64,000 nt of DNA from Loktanella sp. PT4BL (GCF_003201935.1 NZ_QJJL01000001.1:744001-808000); one strand, 5' to 3'; positions 53,326 through 62,019 are shown, counted from the first letter of the stretch. The notes: generated from the letters alone by a model not told the origin. Program-made: numbers and translations.

Positions 53326-54767
53326 TGCGCCAAGCCAAGTAGCGCGTCGATATCCATGTGGGTTTCCAGATGGTCGGCCAGTGCGTCAAGCGTGTCTGTC
53401 ACGCTTTGCGCATAGTCATGATGCGTGACGGGTTTGCCGATATCCGCCAGAAACGCCGCGCGGAAAGCATCCGCGGCGAACAACCCGTGAAGATAGCACC
53501 CCATCACCCGCCTGTCAGGGGATGCCGCCCCTTCACCGCGCCCATCCAACGACAGCCACGCGCGTGTGCAGTCGGGGCCGTCCGTCTGGCCGATATGGAT
53601 CTCATAGCCGCTGACCTTGTCCCCGCTGGGCATATAAGAGGCGTTTGACAGGGCCAACCGCTTTTGCGGGGCCATGACTGTGCGAACGTCCAAAAGGCCC
53701 AAACCACTGACGCGTGAAGGGGGGCCTTCGATCCCGTCGTCGTCGATAATCTCTTTGCCCAGCATCTGGTAGCCGCCACAAATGCCCAAGACATGCCCGC
53801 CGCGCCGCACATGGGCCTGCAAGTCAATGTCCCATCCTTGCGTGCGGAAATGTGCCAGATCGGCAATCGTGGATTTGGACCCTGGAATGATGACAAGATC
53901 AGCATCACCGGGAAGGGGGCGGCCTGCCTCGATGATCTCGACTGTCACATCAGGTGTCGCAGTAAGCGGGTCGAGGTCATCAAAATTCGCGATACGGTTC
54001 AGGCGTGGTACAGCGATCTTGATGGCACCGCCTTTGCGGCTGGCGATGTCCATGACGTCTTCGGCAGGCAGTTTCCACGCATCCGCAAACCATGGCACAA
54101 TACCGAGGGGCGTCCACTCTGTGCGCGCGGCGATAATATCCATGCCCGCCGCAAAGAGGGTGGGATCACCGCGGAATTTATTGATGGCAAAGCCTTTGAT
54201 CAGGGCCAGGTCCTCAGGTGGCAGGATCGCATGAGTGCCGACCAGTTGTGCAATTACACCGCCACGGTCAATATCGCCTACAAGGACCACAGGCACATTG
54301 GCAGCCGAGGCAAAGCCCATATTGGCAATATCGCCTGCGCGCAGGTTCACTTCGGCGGGACTTCCGGCGCCCTCGACAATTACCAGATCACGGCCCAAGC
54401 CAATCCGCTGGAAACTCTCCAATACAGGCGGCAGCAGTTTCGCTTTCTGCTTGCCGTAGTCGCGCGCTTTCATCGTGGCAAAGCGTTTGCCCTGCACGAT
54501 CACCTGCGCGCCGATATCTGTTTCAGGTTTCAAAAGCACAGGGTTCATATCGACCATCGGTTCCAGCCCGCAGGCCAAGGCCTGCAACGCCTGCGCGCGC
54601 CCGATCTCGCCGCCATCAGCGGTGACGGCTGCGTTGTTGGACATGTTCTGCGGTTTGAACGGGGCGACAGACATGCCGCGTTTGACACAGGCCCGCGCGA
54701 TGCCCGCCACGAGCATGGATTTGCCCACGTTCGAGCCAGCCCCCTGGATCATGATCGCTCTGGTCAT
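53322..54767 (-). CDS. cobQ: Cobyric acid synthase
   Basis: A 481-residue glutamine-dependent amidotransferase that amidates side chains in cobalamin biosynthesis. The N-terminal BioD-like ATPase has [11 protein letters not shown] (P-loop, about 9-19). The C-terminal GATase domain has the nucleophile Cys330 in [13 protein letters not shown] and the His site in CYLHGLF. The ATG at 54767 has AAAGGAGC upstream; the longer reading to 54887 is rejected. No other cobalamin gene and no cobalamin riboswitch are visible nearby. Confidence 0.93.
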   Translation of the reverse strand: MTRAIMIQGAGSNVGKSMLVAGIARACVKRGMSVAPFKPQNMSNNAAVTADGGEIGRAQALQALACGLEPMVDMNPVLLKPETDIGAQVIVQGKRFATMKARDYGKQKAKLLPPVLESFQRIGLGRDLVIVEGAGSPAEVNLRAGDIANMGFASAANVPVVLVGDIDRGGVIAQLVGTHAILPPEDLALIKGFAINKFRGDPTLFAAGMDIIAARTEWTPLGIVPWFADAWKLPAEDVMDIASRKGGAIKIAVPRLNRIANFDDLDPLTATPDVTVEIIEAGRPLPGDADLVIIPGSKSTIADLAHFRTQGWDIDLQAHVRRGGHVLGICGGYQMLGKEIIDDDGIEGPPSRVSGLGLLDVRTVMAPQKRLALSNASYMPSGDKVSGYEIHIGQTDGPDCTRAWLSLDGRGEGAASPDRRVMGCYLHGLFAADAFRAAFLADIGKPVTHHDYAQSVTDTLDALADHLETHMDIDALLGLAH

Positions 54768-54819
54768 TGGTGCTCCTTTAGCTAACTTCATAGGGGCGCA
54801 GAGGGCGCGGGGAAAGAGC

Positions 54820-55398
54820 ATGAACACGCCAGCGCATCTGATTTTTGGGCTTACTGCCTTTGGGAAGGCGGAGCGTCCTGCAATCACTGGGGCCGCTTTT
54901 GCCGGTGCCTTGATCCCTGACCTGTCGCTCTATGTGCTGGCGGGTTGGCACCTGCTACTTTTGGGGACATCGCCCGATATCGTTTTTGGCCAGCTTTACT
55001 ATTCGGCCGCGTGGCAAAGCATCTTCCGGATCGACAATTCCTTTATCATATGGGGGATCGCACTTGCGCTTGCGGGGCTTTACCGCGCGCCTGTGATGAT
55101 CGCGCTCTGTGGCGCTGCGTTGCTGCATCTGGGGTTTGATTTTTTGCTGCACAACGATGACGCGCGTGCACATTTCTGGCCAATGAGTAATTGGGTCTTT
55201 CAGAGCCCCGTAAGCTATTGGGATCCACGGCACTACGGCAATATCGCGGGCGCGGTTGAGGTGGCATTGTCACTGTTGTGTTGCGGTATTCTTTGGCGAC
55301 GCTATCGGGGCCCTTGGATGCGCGGATTGATTGCACTGCTGGGTGTGAGTGAACTCGCACCCTTTGTTCTCTTCGCGATCATGTTTGCAGGACCGTAA
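54820..55398 (+). CDS. YdjM-like integral membrane protein
   Basis: A 192-residue protein with about five hydrophobic helices. His6 in [10 protein letters not shown], the PDLS turn (about 33-36) and [20 protein letters not shown] (about 106-125, rich in His/Asp) recall the YdjM/DUF457-type membrane-bound metal-dependent hydrolases. Such proteins sometimes carry a CobQ label by association only, and no cobalamin role is shown. It is divergent from cobQ, with 52 bp between starts. A reading from 54475 through the cobQ region is rejected. It is followed by a bidirectional terminator. Confidence 0.7.
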   Translation: MNTPAHLIFGLTAFGKAERPAITGAAFAGALIPDLSLYVLAGWHLLLLGTSPDIVFGQLYYSAAWQSIFRIDNSFIIWGIALALAGLYRAPVMIALCGAALLHLGFDFLLHNDDARAHFWPMSNWVFQSPVSYWDPRHYGNIAGAVEVALSLLCCGILWRRYRGPWMRGLIALLGVSELAPFVLFAIMFAGP

Positions 55399-55405
55399 AC
55401 AAAAA

Positions 55406-55426
55406 ACGCGGCCCATTGGGCCGCGT
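55406..55426. terminator. Bidirectional Rho-independent terminator
   Basis: Perfect 9-bp arms ACGCGGCCC (55406-55414) and GGGCCGCGT (55418-55426) with an ATT loop. On the plus strand CTTT follows; on the minus strand the A-run before the stem becomes a run of T after it. It separates the convergent membrane-protein gene (stop 55398) from the gene ending at 55454, and serves both. Confidence 0.85.
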
Positions 55427-55453
55427 CTTTAACGCAAAACTGCTGCTCTAAAC

Positions 55454-55780
55454 CTAGGCAGCACGTGCCTCTTGCTCAGCTGCATTGCGACGTTCGCTTT
55501 CTTCGCGTGACAGTGCAACGGATGTCCGCACACCTTTACCCACGAATTCCATCAAACCGCTTACAACCCGCTCGTTCGGGTCGATACCTGCACATGACAA
55601 TACTTCACGTCCATCACGTGAACGCGCCCAACGCGCAATCTGCTCTGGACCATTTCCGTATTTCTTGTCATCTGCAATAGCATCGTCGAGAGCTGCCAGT
55701 ACCACGGCAGCAAAGAGTTTGCGGGCACGGTTGCCTTGTTCGTTGTTAAAGGCTGTACCGTCGACGAAATCTCTCATCAT
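55454..55780 (-). CDS. Small conserved hypothetical protein (DUF6280-like)
   Basis: A 108-residue soluble protein: MRDFVDGTAFNNEQGNRARKLFAAVVLAALDDAIADDKKYGNG, then GPEQIARWARSRDGREVLSCAGIDPNERVVSGLMEFV, with a charged C-terminal helix. I recognise the pattern as a roseobacter-type conserved protein of unknown function, labelled DUF6280 to my memory. The ribosome-binding site AGGAAAT precedes tandem ATG codons at 55780 and 55777; the longer reading to 55936 is not supported. It is divergent from efp with a 222-bp promoter region, and ends at a strong terminator. It probably forms its own unit. Confidence 0.7.
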   Translation of the reverse strand: MMRDFVDGTAFNNEQGNRARKLFAAVVLAALDDAIADDKKYGNGPEQIARWARSRDGREVLSCAGIDPNERVVSGLMEFVGKGVRTSVALSREESERRNAAEQEARAA

Positions 55781-55921
55781 ATTTCCTTTTTTTGCTCTTG
55801 TAGTTCCCGCGTAGGGGCCCTTATGCCCGTTTTGATCCGATTCGGGGGTTCTCTTTTGGAATGGCAGGTATGCGCTCAGTGCATGGCTTGTGCCGCAAAA
55901 AGAGACCACGATTGGTTGAAC

Positions 55922-55950
55922 TTGCCAGCTCCCCACCAGCTGGATATAGG
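55922..55950 (+). promoter_or_regulatory. Probable sigma-70 type promoter of efp
   Basis: A -35-like TTGCCA (55922-55927), 17-base spacer and -10-like TATAGG (55945-55950), giving a start of transcription near 55957 and a 5' leader of about 46 bases before the efp ATG at 56003. Both boxes are close to consensus, but no experimental start is known. Confidence 0.45.
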
Positions 55951-56002
55951 CTGCGACTGAAACCTTTCAACCTTTCTTAACAATCTAAAGAGCCTCAGAC
56001 CC

Positions 56003-56566
56003 ATGCCCAAAATCAACGGTAATGAAATTCGTCCCGGCAATGTCCTTGAACACGAAGGCGGTCTCTGGGGCGCTGTAAAAGTAGATCACGTCAAGCCCGG
56101 AAAAGGCGGCGCCTTTGCACAGGTGGAACTGAAAAACCTGCGCGACGGGCGCAAGTTGAACGAGCGTTTCCGGTCCGCCGACAAGGTTGAACGTGTGCGT
56201 CTGGACCAGAAGGACCAGCAGTTCCTGTTTGAAGAGGGCGACATGCTGACATTCATGGACAGCGACACCTATGAGCAAATTGCATTGCCGTCTGATATTC
56301 TGGGCGACCGCCGCCCGTTCTTGCAGGACGGTATGATGGTCAAGATCGAATACTATGGCGAAGAGGCGCTGAACGTCAGCCTGCCGCAGAAAGTTGTCTG
56401 CAAGGTTGTTGAGACCGAGCCGGTCGTGAAGGGCCAGACAGCCGCAAACAGCTTCAAGCCAGCCGTTCTCGACAATGGTGTGCGCGTCATGATCCCGCCC
56501 TTTGTCGGGCAGGACGAAGATATCGTGGTGAACACTGAAACGTTCGAATACGCCGAACGCGCCTAA
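56003..56566 (+). CDS. efp: Translation elongation factor P
   Basis: A 187-residue EF-P that relieves ribosome stalling at polyproline. The three KOW/OB domains are complete. The loop at the tip of domain I reads [10 protein letters not shown] with Lys34, the residue that bacteria modify (often by beta-lysylation). The modification genes (epmA, epmB) are not in this window, so the modification state cannot be inferred. Leader and promoter are discussed at 55922-55950. It is monocistronic and convergent with the next gene. Confidence 0.95.
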   Translation: MPKINGNEIRPGNVLEHEGGLWGAVKVDHVKPGKGGAFAQVELKNLRDGRKLNERFRSADKVERVRLDQKDQQFLFEEGDMLTFMDSDTYEQIALPSDILGDRRPFLQDGMMVKIEYYGEEALNVSLPQKVVCKVVETEPVVKGQTAANSFKPAVLDNGVRVMIPPFVGQDEDIVVNTETFEYAERA

Positions 56567-56568
56567 AC

Positions 56569-57303
56569 CTACTTCAGGCGGGTGAGGGTTGCCTCGCCTG
56601 CCTGCATCGGGCCTTCGGCCCGGTCAAAGCGCAGAAATGCGAGCGCCTTGTCGCCATCAATCGTATGCAAGGTGCCCACCGGTTTCCCGTCAGCGGTGAT
56701 CGGATCCCCTGGCACTGCTGTGCCTGTGACAGAAACAAGCGCCAATCCCTTCTTCAGCGTTGTTTTGTGTTGCATGCGGGCAACAATTTCCTGCCCGACG
56801 AAACAGCCTTTTTTGAAGTCCACGCCGTGCAGGCGCTCAAAGCCAGCTTCCAGGACATAGGTCTCATTGTCGAGTTCGATGCCTGTTTCAGGGATCAGGT
56901 TTGCGACGCGGAGCGCATCCCAATCGGTTTCGTCGCTGATATCTGTATCGCCATAAGCGCGCCAGCCAAGTGCGTCATGGCGTGGGTCTTGATAGGCGCC
57001 CTCGGGTGCGGTGCCCGTGCCGCGTGACACAACCAGATCGGTCTGCTCAATCGTCACCGCCGCGCGCAACCGGTACATCATAAGCCGCTGGCCAAGCTTC
57101 TGCGCATGGGATGTTGCGACATCAATCAGCAGGCGGTCCTGCTCGCCGATGACAAAAAAATCAGCAATGAATTTGCCCTGCGGCGTCAGCAGCGCCGTGT
57201 AGATGATCGCACCGTCTGCGCGCCGCACGTCGTTCGTCACCAAACCTTGCAAGAACGATACGCGGTCATCACCACCAACGGAAAGGACGGTCCGGTCAGA
57301 CAT
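56569..57303 (-). CDS. ygfZ: YgfZ/GcvT-domain folate-binding protein (IBA57-like)
   Basis: A 244-residue tetrahydrofolate-binding protein that helps iron-sulfur cluster enzymes. The family motif with its key cysteine is present: KKGCFVGQEIVARMQHK. DRVSFLQGLVTNDV opens the N-terminus and TPQGKFIADFFV follows. The ATG at 57303 has GAGGAGAGC upstream and overlaps the ABC-exporter stop by 8 bp, so it is translated after it. The two genes may have only expression coupling; no functional link is evident. It ends 2 bases from the efp stop. Confidence 0.9.
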   Translation of the reverse strand: MSDRTVLSVGGDDRVSFLQGLVTNDVRRADGAIIYTALLTPQGKFIADFFVIGEQDRLLIDVATSHAQKLGQRLMMYRLRAAVTIEQTDLVVSRGTGTAPEGAYQDPRHDALGWRAYGDTDISDETDWDALRVANLIPETGIELDNETYVLEAGFERLHGVDFKKGCFVGQEIVARMQHKTTLKKGLALVSVTGTAVPGDPITADGKPVGTLHTIDGDKALAFLRFDRAEGPMQAGEATLTRLK

Positions 57304-59086
57304 TCTCTGTGCTCTCCTCTTGCGAAAATTGAAGGCGGTGCAGGTCTGCATAAATACCGCCACGCGCCAGAAGCGTTTCATGGTCGCCCTGATCGACTAC
57401 GCGGCCGTGGTCCATCACCACGATCGAATCCGCGTTGCGGATCGTCGAAAGCCGATGCGCGATGACCAAGGTTGTTCGCCCTGTCGAAAGCTTTTCAAGC
57501 GCTTGCTGCACGATTGCTTCGGATTTTGTATCCAGCGCGCTTGTCGCCTCGTCCAGCAGCAGGATGGGCGTGTCACGCAAGAGCGCGCGGGCAATCGCCA
57601 CACGCTGCCGTTGACCACCCGAAAGATTTGATCCGCGTGGTCCGGCGGGGCTATCGAGCCCGTTGGGCAAGGACGGCAGGAAGTCACTGACGTGGGCTGC
57701 ATCAAGAACAGATTTCAAATGCGCCTCATCCACCCCTTCGCGGCCCAGCAGGATGTTATCGCGCAGCGTTTCGTCAAAAAGGGCGGCGTCCTGGGTGACG
57801 ACAGAAAACAGGCTGCGCAGGTCGGCCAGATCATAGTCTGTGATCGGAACGCCTGCGACCATCGCGGCCCCTTCGCGCGGCTCGACCAGACGGGTCAGCA
57901 CATTAAAGACCGTGCTTTTGCCCGCCCCGGATGCGCCGACGAGCGCGGTGGTTTTACCGGCTTCAGCGGTAAAGCTAGCCCCGCGCAAAACAGGCAGATC
58001 ACCGTAGTTCATGGACACATTTTCCAAAGCGACCGCCGGGGCACTGTGGGGGACCGTTTTGGCTTTGGTAGGTGACAGGATCGTCGGCTGCAGGTTCAGG
58101 ACATATTGCAGACGCTCTACGCTCGCTGCGGCCATCTGCCATTGCCCGCTCATCAGGCCAAGGCGACGCAGTGGATCGAAGGCAAGCGACATGGCCGTAA
58201 AGAACGCCATGAATTCACCGTTGGTCTTTTCGCCGGCGATAATCTCGGACCCGCCATAGAGCATGACTGCCAAAAAACCGATCCCTGTCATGATATCAAT
58301 CAATGCAGGCACCGCCGCTTGCCCCGCTGTCGTGCGCATACTTGCCGTAACACCCTGCTGGATCAGCGCGTCATACCGTTTTGCCTGATAGGTTTCGAGC
58401 GCATTGAGCTTGATCGGGTTGATGCCGTGAAACACCTCATCAAGTCGGGTCGAGACATTGCCTGCAATTTCACGCGCACTGCGTGAACGACGACGAATAT
58501 AGGCCTGCACAAGAATGGATGGCAGAATCAAGAGTGGAATGCCGATGATCGCAATCAAGGTCCATTTCCAATCAATCCAGATCGCGACGGCGAGCAGACC
58601 GATCAATGACACCAGATCGCGCGCGACAGCCGTCAGCAAACTGCTCCAGACCGAGTTGATGACATTCACGTCGCCTTGCACACGTTCGATCAACTGGCCT
58701 GGTGGGTGGATTTGAAAAAAGCCGCTGTCGAGTGACATCATATGCCGCAGCAAATGTTTGCGCATGGCAGCTGACGCGAGCTCTTTGATCCACTGCATCA
58801 AGATGCGCTGACAAGAGGATGTGAACGCGCGGACGAAAAAGATCGTCATGATCCCGAACCCGACAAAATAAAGGGCGTTCCGGTCGCCTTGGGCGAAAAC
58901 ATCATCAAACATTGGTTGGATCATGCGGCTGATCAACGCCAGCATTGACCCTTCGACCATCATCAGGACGACGGCTGCAGCGAGCAGCCACTTGTGCTCC
59001 CGCAAGTAATCTCGCCAGAGCCAACCAAAGAGTTTGGTGGCAGATTGCTGCTTTTTGGAGCCGGATTTCGGGGTAGGAGGGGGCAT
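57296..59086 (-). CDS. ABC exporter, fused permease and ATPase (MsbA-like)
   Basis: A 596-residue half transporter: six helices in the N-terminal ABC transmembrane domain (about 34-320), then the ATPase with Walker A GASGAGKST (384-392), signature LSGGQRQRVAIARALL and Walker B ILLLDEATSALD, and the H-loop VIAHRLST. It looks like the MsbA/lipid A or multidrug exporter group; the true substrate is open. The ATG at 59086 is used (GTG at 59089 directly precedes). Divergent from the aminotransferase gene, with a 130-bp promoter region. MsbA function would fit the envelope genes near 45-50 kb, but this is inference. Confidence 0.88.
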   Translation of the reverse strand: MPPPTPKSGSKKQQSATKLFGWLWRDYLREHKWLLAAAVVLMMVEGSMLALISRMIQPMFDDVFAQGDRNALYFVGFGIMTIFFVRAFTSSCQRILMQWIKELASAAMRKHLLRHMMSLDSGFFQIHPPGQLIERVQGDVNVINSVWSSLLTAVARDLVSLIGLLAVAIWIDWKWTLIAIIGIPLLILPSILVQAYIRRRSRSAREIAGNVSTRLDEVFHGINPIKLNALETYQAKRYDALIQQGVTASMRTTAGQAAVPALIDIMTGIGFLAVMLYGGSEIIAGEKTNGEFMAFFTAMSLAFDPLRRLGLMSGQWQMAAASVERLQYVLNLQPTILSPTKAKTVPHSAPAVALENVSMNYGDLPVLRGASFTAEAGKTTALVGASGAGKSTVFNVLTRLVEPREGAAMVAGVPITDYDLADLRSLFSVVTQDAALFDETLRDNILLGREGVDEAHLKSVLDAAHVSDFLPSLPNGLDSPAGPRGSNLSGGQRQRVAIARALLRDTPILLLDEATSALDTKSEAIVQQALEKLSTGRTTLVIAHRLSTIRNADSIVVMDHGRVVDQGDHETLLARGGIYADLHRLQFSQEESTENV

Positions 59087-59216
59087 CACTGGCCTTTTGC
59101 AAACTCTGCTCTCTCTCGTCTACGCGGAAATGGGGGCATAGAGCAAGCGAGGCAAGGTTGACGTTGCATGGCGCTTCATTAAGGTCCTGCCGAGTTATAA
59201 AGAAAGCCACCAAAAC

Positions 59217-60395
59217 ATGTCGCTGTCTCAAGGTCGTGCTTATTTGGCCATCCCTGGTCCGTCAGTCATTCCTGATGACGTTTTGCGCGCAATGCACCGC
59301 GCATCGCCCAACATTTACGAGGGTGAGCTGCATGACTTGACCGCCAGTCTCGTGCCGGATCTTAAAGAGATAGCGATGACAGACAGCAACGTGGCCATTT
59401 ACATTGGAAACGGACACGCCGCTTGGGAAGCGGCCCTTGCCAATACGATCTCGGCTGGCGACACCGTTCTGGTGCTGGCGACAGGGCGTTTTTGCATCGG
59501 TTGGGGGGAGATGGCCGCGGGGCTAGGCGCAAAGGTCGAGACCATCGACTATGGCGCGCAATCACCGATTGGCCTTGCACAGGTGGAAGAGGTTTTGGCC
59601 AACGACAAAGAAGGCCGGATCAAGGCGGTTCTCGCAGTGCATGTTGATACCTCAACCAGCGTCAAAAACGATATTGCGGCCTTGCGGGATGTCATGGATC
59701 GCGTTGGGCATCCGGCGCTGCTTATGGCAGATTGCATCGCGTCGTTAGGGTGTGACCGGTTTGAAATGGACGCTTGGGGCGTGGATGTCATGGTCGCGGG
59801 GTGCCAAAAAGGCCTGATGACGCCTGCGGGCATCAGCTTTGTCTGGTTCAACGACAAAGCCGATGCAGCCCGTGGTGACCGGGTGACAACCTATTGGGAC
59901 TGGCGGCCGCGCACCAACCCAGAGTTCTATTTTCAGTACTTTGACGGCACTGCCCCGACGCACCACCTCTACGGGTTGCGCACGGCGCTGGACCTCATCA
60001 AGGCGGAGGGTTTGGACAATGTTTTCGCGCGGCATGAAAAGCTAGCGCAGGTCATCTGGACGGCCTTTGACCATTGGTCGTCGGAAGGGCCAATGCACCT
60101 GAATATCGCTGATCCTGCGCATCGGTCCCATGCGGTGACGTCCGTCAGTATCGGTTCGCCCCATGGGGATGCACTGCGCCATTGGTGTGAACATAAATGC
60201 GGTCTGACGCTGGGAATCGGGCTGGGCCGGTCGCCGGCTGACGCCTATTTCCGGATTGGCCACATGGGGCATGTGAATGCCCATATGATCATGGGCGCGC
60301 TCGGCACAATCGAAGCGGGGTTGAATGCATTGAACATTCCACATGGGCAAGGTGCCTTGTCTGCTGCCGCAAAGGCCATTGCGGCCCGCGCCTAG
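59217..60395 (+). CDS. Class V aminotransferase (serine/alanine-glyoxylate type)
   Basis: A 392-residue PLP aminotransferase of COG0075. AIPGPSVIPDDVLRAMHRASPNIY opens the protein. The PLP lysine is Lys198 in VAGCQKGLMTPAGISFVW. YFDGTAPTHHLYGLRTALDLI is the family core. Relatives act on glyoxylate with serine or alanine as donor. It is not clearly the BhcA enzyme of the beta-hydroxyaspartate cycle, whose N-terminus differs. The ATG at 59217 is used; no strong ribosome-binding site is seen. The stop TAG shares CTAG with the convergent small gene. Confidence 0.85.
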   Translation: MSLSQGRAYLAIPGPSVIPDDVLRAMHRASPNIYEGELHDLTASLVPDLKEIAMTDSNVAIYIGNGHAAWEAALANTISAGDTVLVLATGRFCIGWGEMAAGLGAKVETIDYGAQSPIGLAQVEEVLANDKEGRIKAVLAVHVDTSTSVKNDIAALRDVMDRVGHPALLMADCIASLGCDRFEMDAWGVDVMVAGCQKGLMTPAGISFVWFNDKADAARGDRVTTYWDWRPRTNPEFYFQYFDGTAPTHHLYGLRTALDLIKAEGLDNVFARHEKLAQVIWTAFDHWSSEGPMHLNIADPAHRSHAVTSVSIGSPHGDALRHWCEHKCGLTLGIGLGRSPADAYFRIGHMGHVNAHMIMGALGTIEAGLNALNIPHGQGALSAAAKAIAARA

Positions 60396-60577
60396 CCGTT
60401 CTTGATACGGTCAATCCATTTGACGCACTGAAGAATGGCGTAGGCGGTGGCGGCGACCCAGAGGTACCCAACGGCAGCCGCGATCACCCAGAAGCCCATG
60501 AACAAGAAAACCCAAAGCGTTCCGAGAAACGCATCTGTATAGTCTTCTACGGCTTGCACAGGGCGACGATGCGACAT
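60392..60577 (-). CDS. Small hypothetical membrane protein
   Basis: A 61-residue protein with a charged N-terminus (MSHRRPVQAVEDYTDA), two overlapping hydrophobic stretches (about 20-50, FLGTLWVFLFMGFWVIAAAVGYLWVAATAYAILQ) and a basic end (KWIDRIKNG). It has a good AAGGA ribosome-binding site and shares its TAG with the convergent aminotransferase gene. I do not recognise a family. Topology is one or two helices. Real coding is supported by the hydrophobic composition and the Shine-Dalgarno, not by homology. Confidence 0.6.
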   Translation of the reverse strand: MSHRRPVQAVEDYTDAFLGTLWVFLFMGFWVIAAAVGYLWVAATAYAILQCVKWIDRIKNG

Positions 60578-60625
60578 GATTAATCCTTCTGCGGTTGCGG
60601 AAGGATAATCAGCCCAAAATAAAAA

Positions 60626-61741
60626 TCACCTTAATTTTTCGTGTGCTTGTGCCAGCGCCTTTGGGAGGGCCTGCGCAAAGGCGTCGAGCTGTGCTTCAGT
60701 ACCACAACTGACACGGATGCAGCGGTCCTGCGGGGGGACAAAGGGCATTCTCACAAAGATGCCCTCTGCAACAAGGGCGGCCAGAACGGCGCGGGCAAAA
60801 TCGCCGCCGCGTCCACAGTCAATCGTGACGAAATTGGTGGCTGAGGGCAGCGGATGCAAACCGTGCGCTTGCGCAATCGCACTAATCTGGTTGCGCGCTT
60901 GTGCAACTTCTTTCCGGACGTGGGAGAGCCAACCGGTATCTTGCAACGCGGCCAATGCGCCTTCCTGACTGATCCGGCACATGCCGAAATGGTTGCGGAC
61001 CTTGTTGAAACCGCTGATCACCTCTGACGATCCGATCGCATAGCCGACACGCGCACCGGCCATTCCATGCGCTTTCGAAAAAGTGCGCATGCGGATGACG
61101 TTTGTCGCGTTTGGGTCAATCGCAGGCGCGGTACCATCCGGAGCGAGGTCAATATAGGCTTCGTCCAGAACCAGCATACATCCGGACGGCAGGCGGTTGA
61201 TCATATGCTGGATCACCTCTGCTGTGTGCCAGCTGCCCATCGGATTGTCGGGATTGGCGATATAGACAAGTTTCGCCGCCACTTCGGTTGCTTTGGCAAT
61301 CAGCGCGTCTGGGTCTTCATGATCGCCACTGTAAGGCACAGTGTGGAGTGTCCCGCCGAAACCTGCCACATGATAATTGAAGGTGGGATAGGCCCCTGCC
61401 GAAGTGACGACGGCGTCGCCTGCGCCAACATAAAGGCGGACCAGAAGCCCCAGGAGCGCATCAATGCCTTCGCCGACCATGATGTTTTCAGGCGCAACCC
61501 CGTGATACGCGGCTAGCGCGTGGCGCAGGTCATGGCTTTCGGGATCGCCATACATCCATGCTTCGCCTGCGGCCTTTTGCATGGCTGCGATGGCCTTTGG
61601 CGAGGGGCCAAAGGCGCTCTCGTTTGCACCGAGGCGCGCTGTAAATGCGCGGCCCATCTGGCGTTCTTGCGCTTCGGGGCCGACGAACGGGACCGAGGCT
61701 GGCAGGCTTTCTGCGAGGGGGGTAAGGGCGGGTTTTGTCAT
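60626..61741 (-). CDS. Histidinol-phosphate aminotransferase-like PLP enzyme
   Basis: A 371-residue fold-type I aminotransferase. GANESAFGPSPKAI resembles the HisC N-terminus. NPDNPMGS, DEAYIDL and the PLP Lys223 in RTFSKAHGMAGARVGYAIG are all present. Standing outside any histidine operon, it may be a second HisC or act on phenylpyruvate or tyrosine, as related proteins do. I therefore leave the symbol blank. The ATG at 61741 begins MTKPALTPLAES. The upstream 77 bp separate it from the divergent 53-residue Tat ORF. Confidence 0.85.
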   Translation of the reverse strand: MTKPALTPLAESLPASVPFVGPEAQERQMGRAFTARLGANESAFGPSPKAIAAMQKAAGEAWMYGDPESHDLRHALAAYHGVAPENIMVGEGIDALLGLLVRLYVGAGDAVVTSAGAYPTFNYHVAGFGGTLHTVPYSGDHEDPDALIAKATEVAAKLVYIANPDNPMGSWHTAEVIQHMINRLPSGCMLVLDEAYIDLAPDGTAPAIDPNATNVIRMRTFSKAHGMAGARVGYAIGSSEVISGFNKVRNHFGMCRISQEGALAALQDTGWLSHVRKEVAQARNQISAIAQAHGLHPLPSATNFVTIDCGRGGDFARAVLAALVAEGIFVRMPFVPPQDRCIRVSCGTEAQLDAFAQALPKALAQAHEKLR

Positions 61742-61818
61742 GGGGTCAGATAAGCCTGTGCTTGAATTCTGTGCAACTGTTCTTATGTGCGAGCGGTTCT
61801 CATTAAGGGGGGTGTCGC

Positions 61819-61980
61819 ATGAAACTGAGTAGACGCGGATTTTTGGTCAGTTCGGGCGCGGCACTTGCGGTACGGTCTATGCCGCAGGTGGTGACCAAGA
61901 CGGGTGGGCGGCGCATTTTGACTCTTGTCTATGATAAAACCCTGGGGATGATGCGCGCGGTGGAGCGTGTGGTGCCCTGA
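61819..61980 (+). CDS. 53-residue Tat-signal peptide protein
   Basis: A short ORF: MKLSRRGFLVSSGAALA gives a textbook twin-arginine motif (SRRGFLV) and a hydrophobic core, followed by about 35 residues ending RAVERVVP. A very good ribosome-binding site (AAGGGGGG) lies at the right distance. Twin-arginine export normally carries folded, cofactor-bearing proteins, which this cannot be. It could be a tiny exported factor or the remnant of a larger Tat substrate gene. It is not a shadow of a known gene: nothing else occupies the plus strand here. It is divergent from the aminotransferase and ends just before repeat copy 2. Confidence 0.55.
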   Translation: MKLSRRGFLVSSGAALAVRSMPQVVTKTGGRRILTLVYDKTLGMMRAVERVVP

Positions 61981-61984
61981 GGAT

Positions 61985-62017
61985 TGCCTCCGGCGGAAGT
62001 TTGAAAAGACATGGAAA
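61985..62017. repeat. Dispersed 3'-end repeat, copy 2
   Basis: Shares 31 of 33 bases with the element at 30483-30515 (TGCCTCCGGCGGAAGTTT at its start). It begins 4 bp after the stop of the 53-residue ORF and lies just before a terminator hairpin (62020-62050). Again it sits between a plus-strand and a minus-strand gene that converge. See the finding on repeats. Confidence 0.7.
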
Positions 62018-62019
62018 GT

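Noticed and set aside
53793-54785. Plus-strand open frame of 330 codons opposite cobQ
   Set aside because: An antisense shadow; cobQ has intact P-loop and GATase motifs on the minus strand.
54768-54819. Cobalamin riboswitch before cobQ
   Set aside because: Only 52 bp separate the divergent starts, too short for the aptamer, and no B12-box-like sequence was seen.
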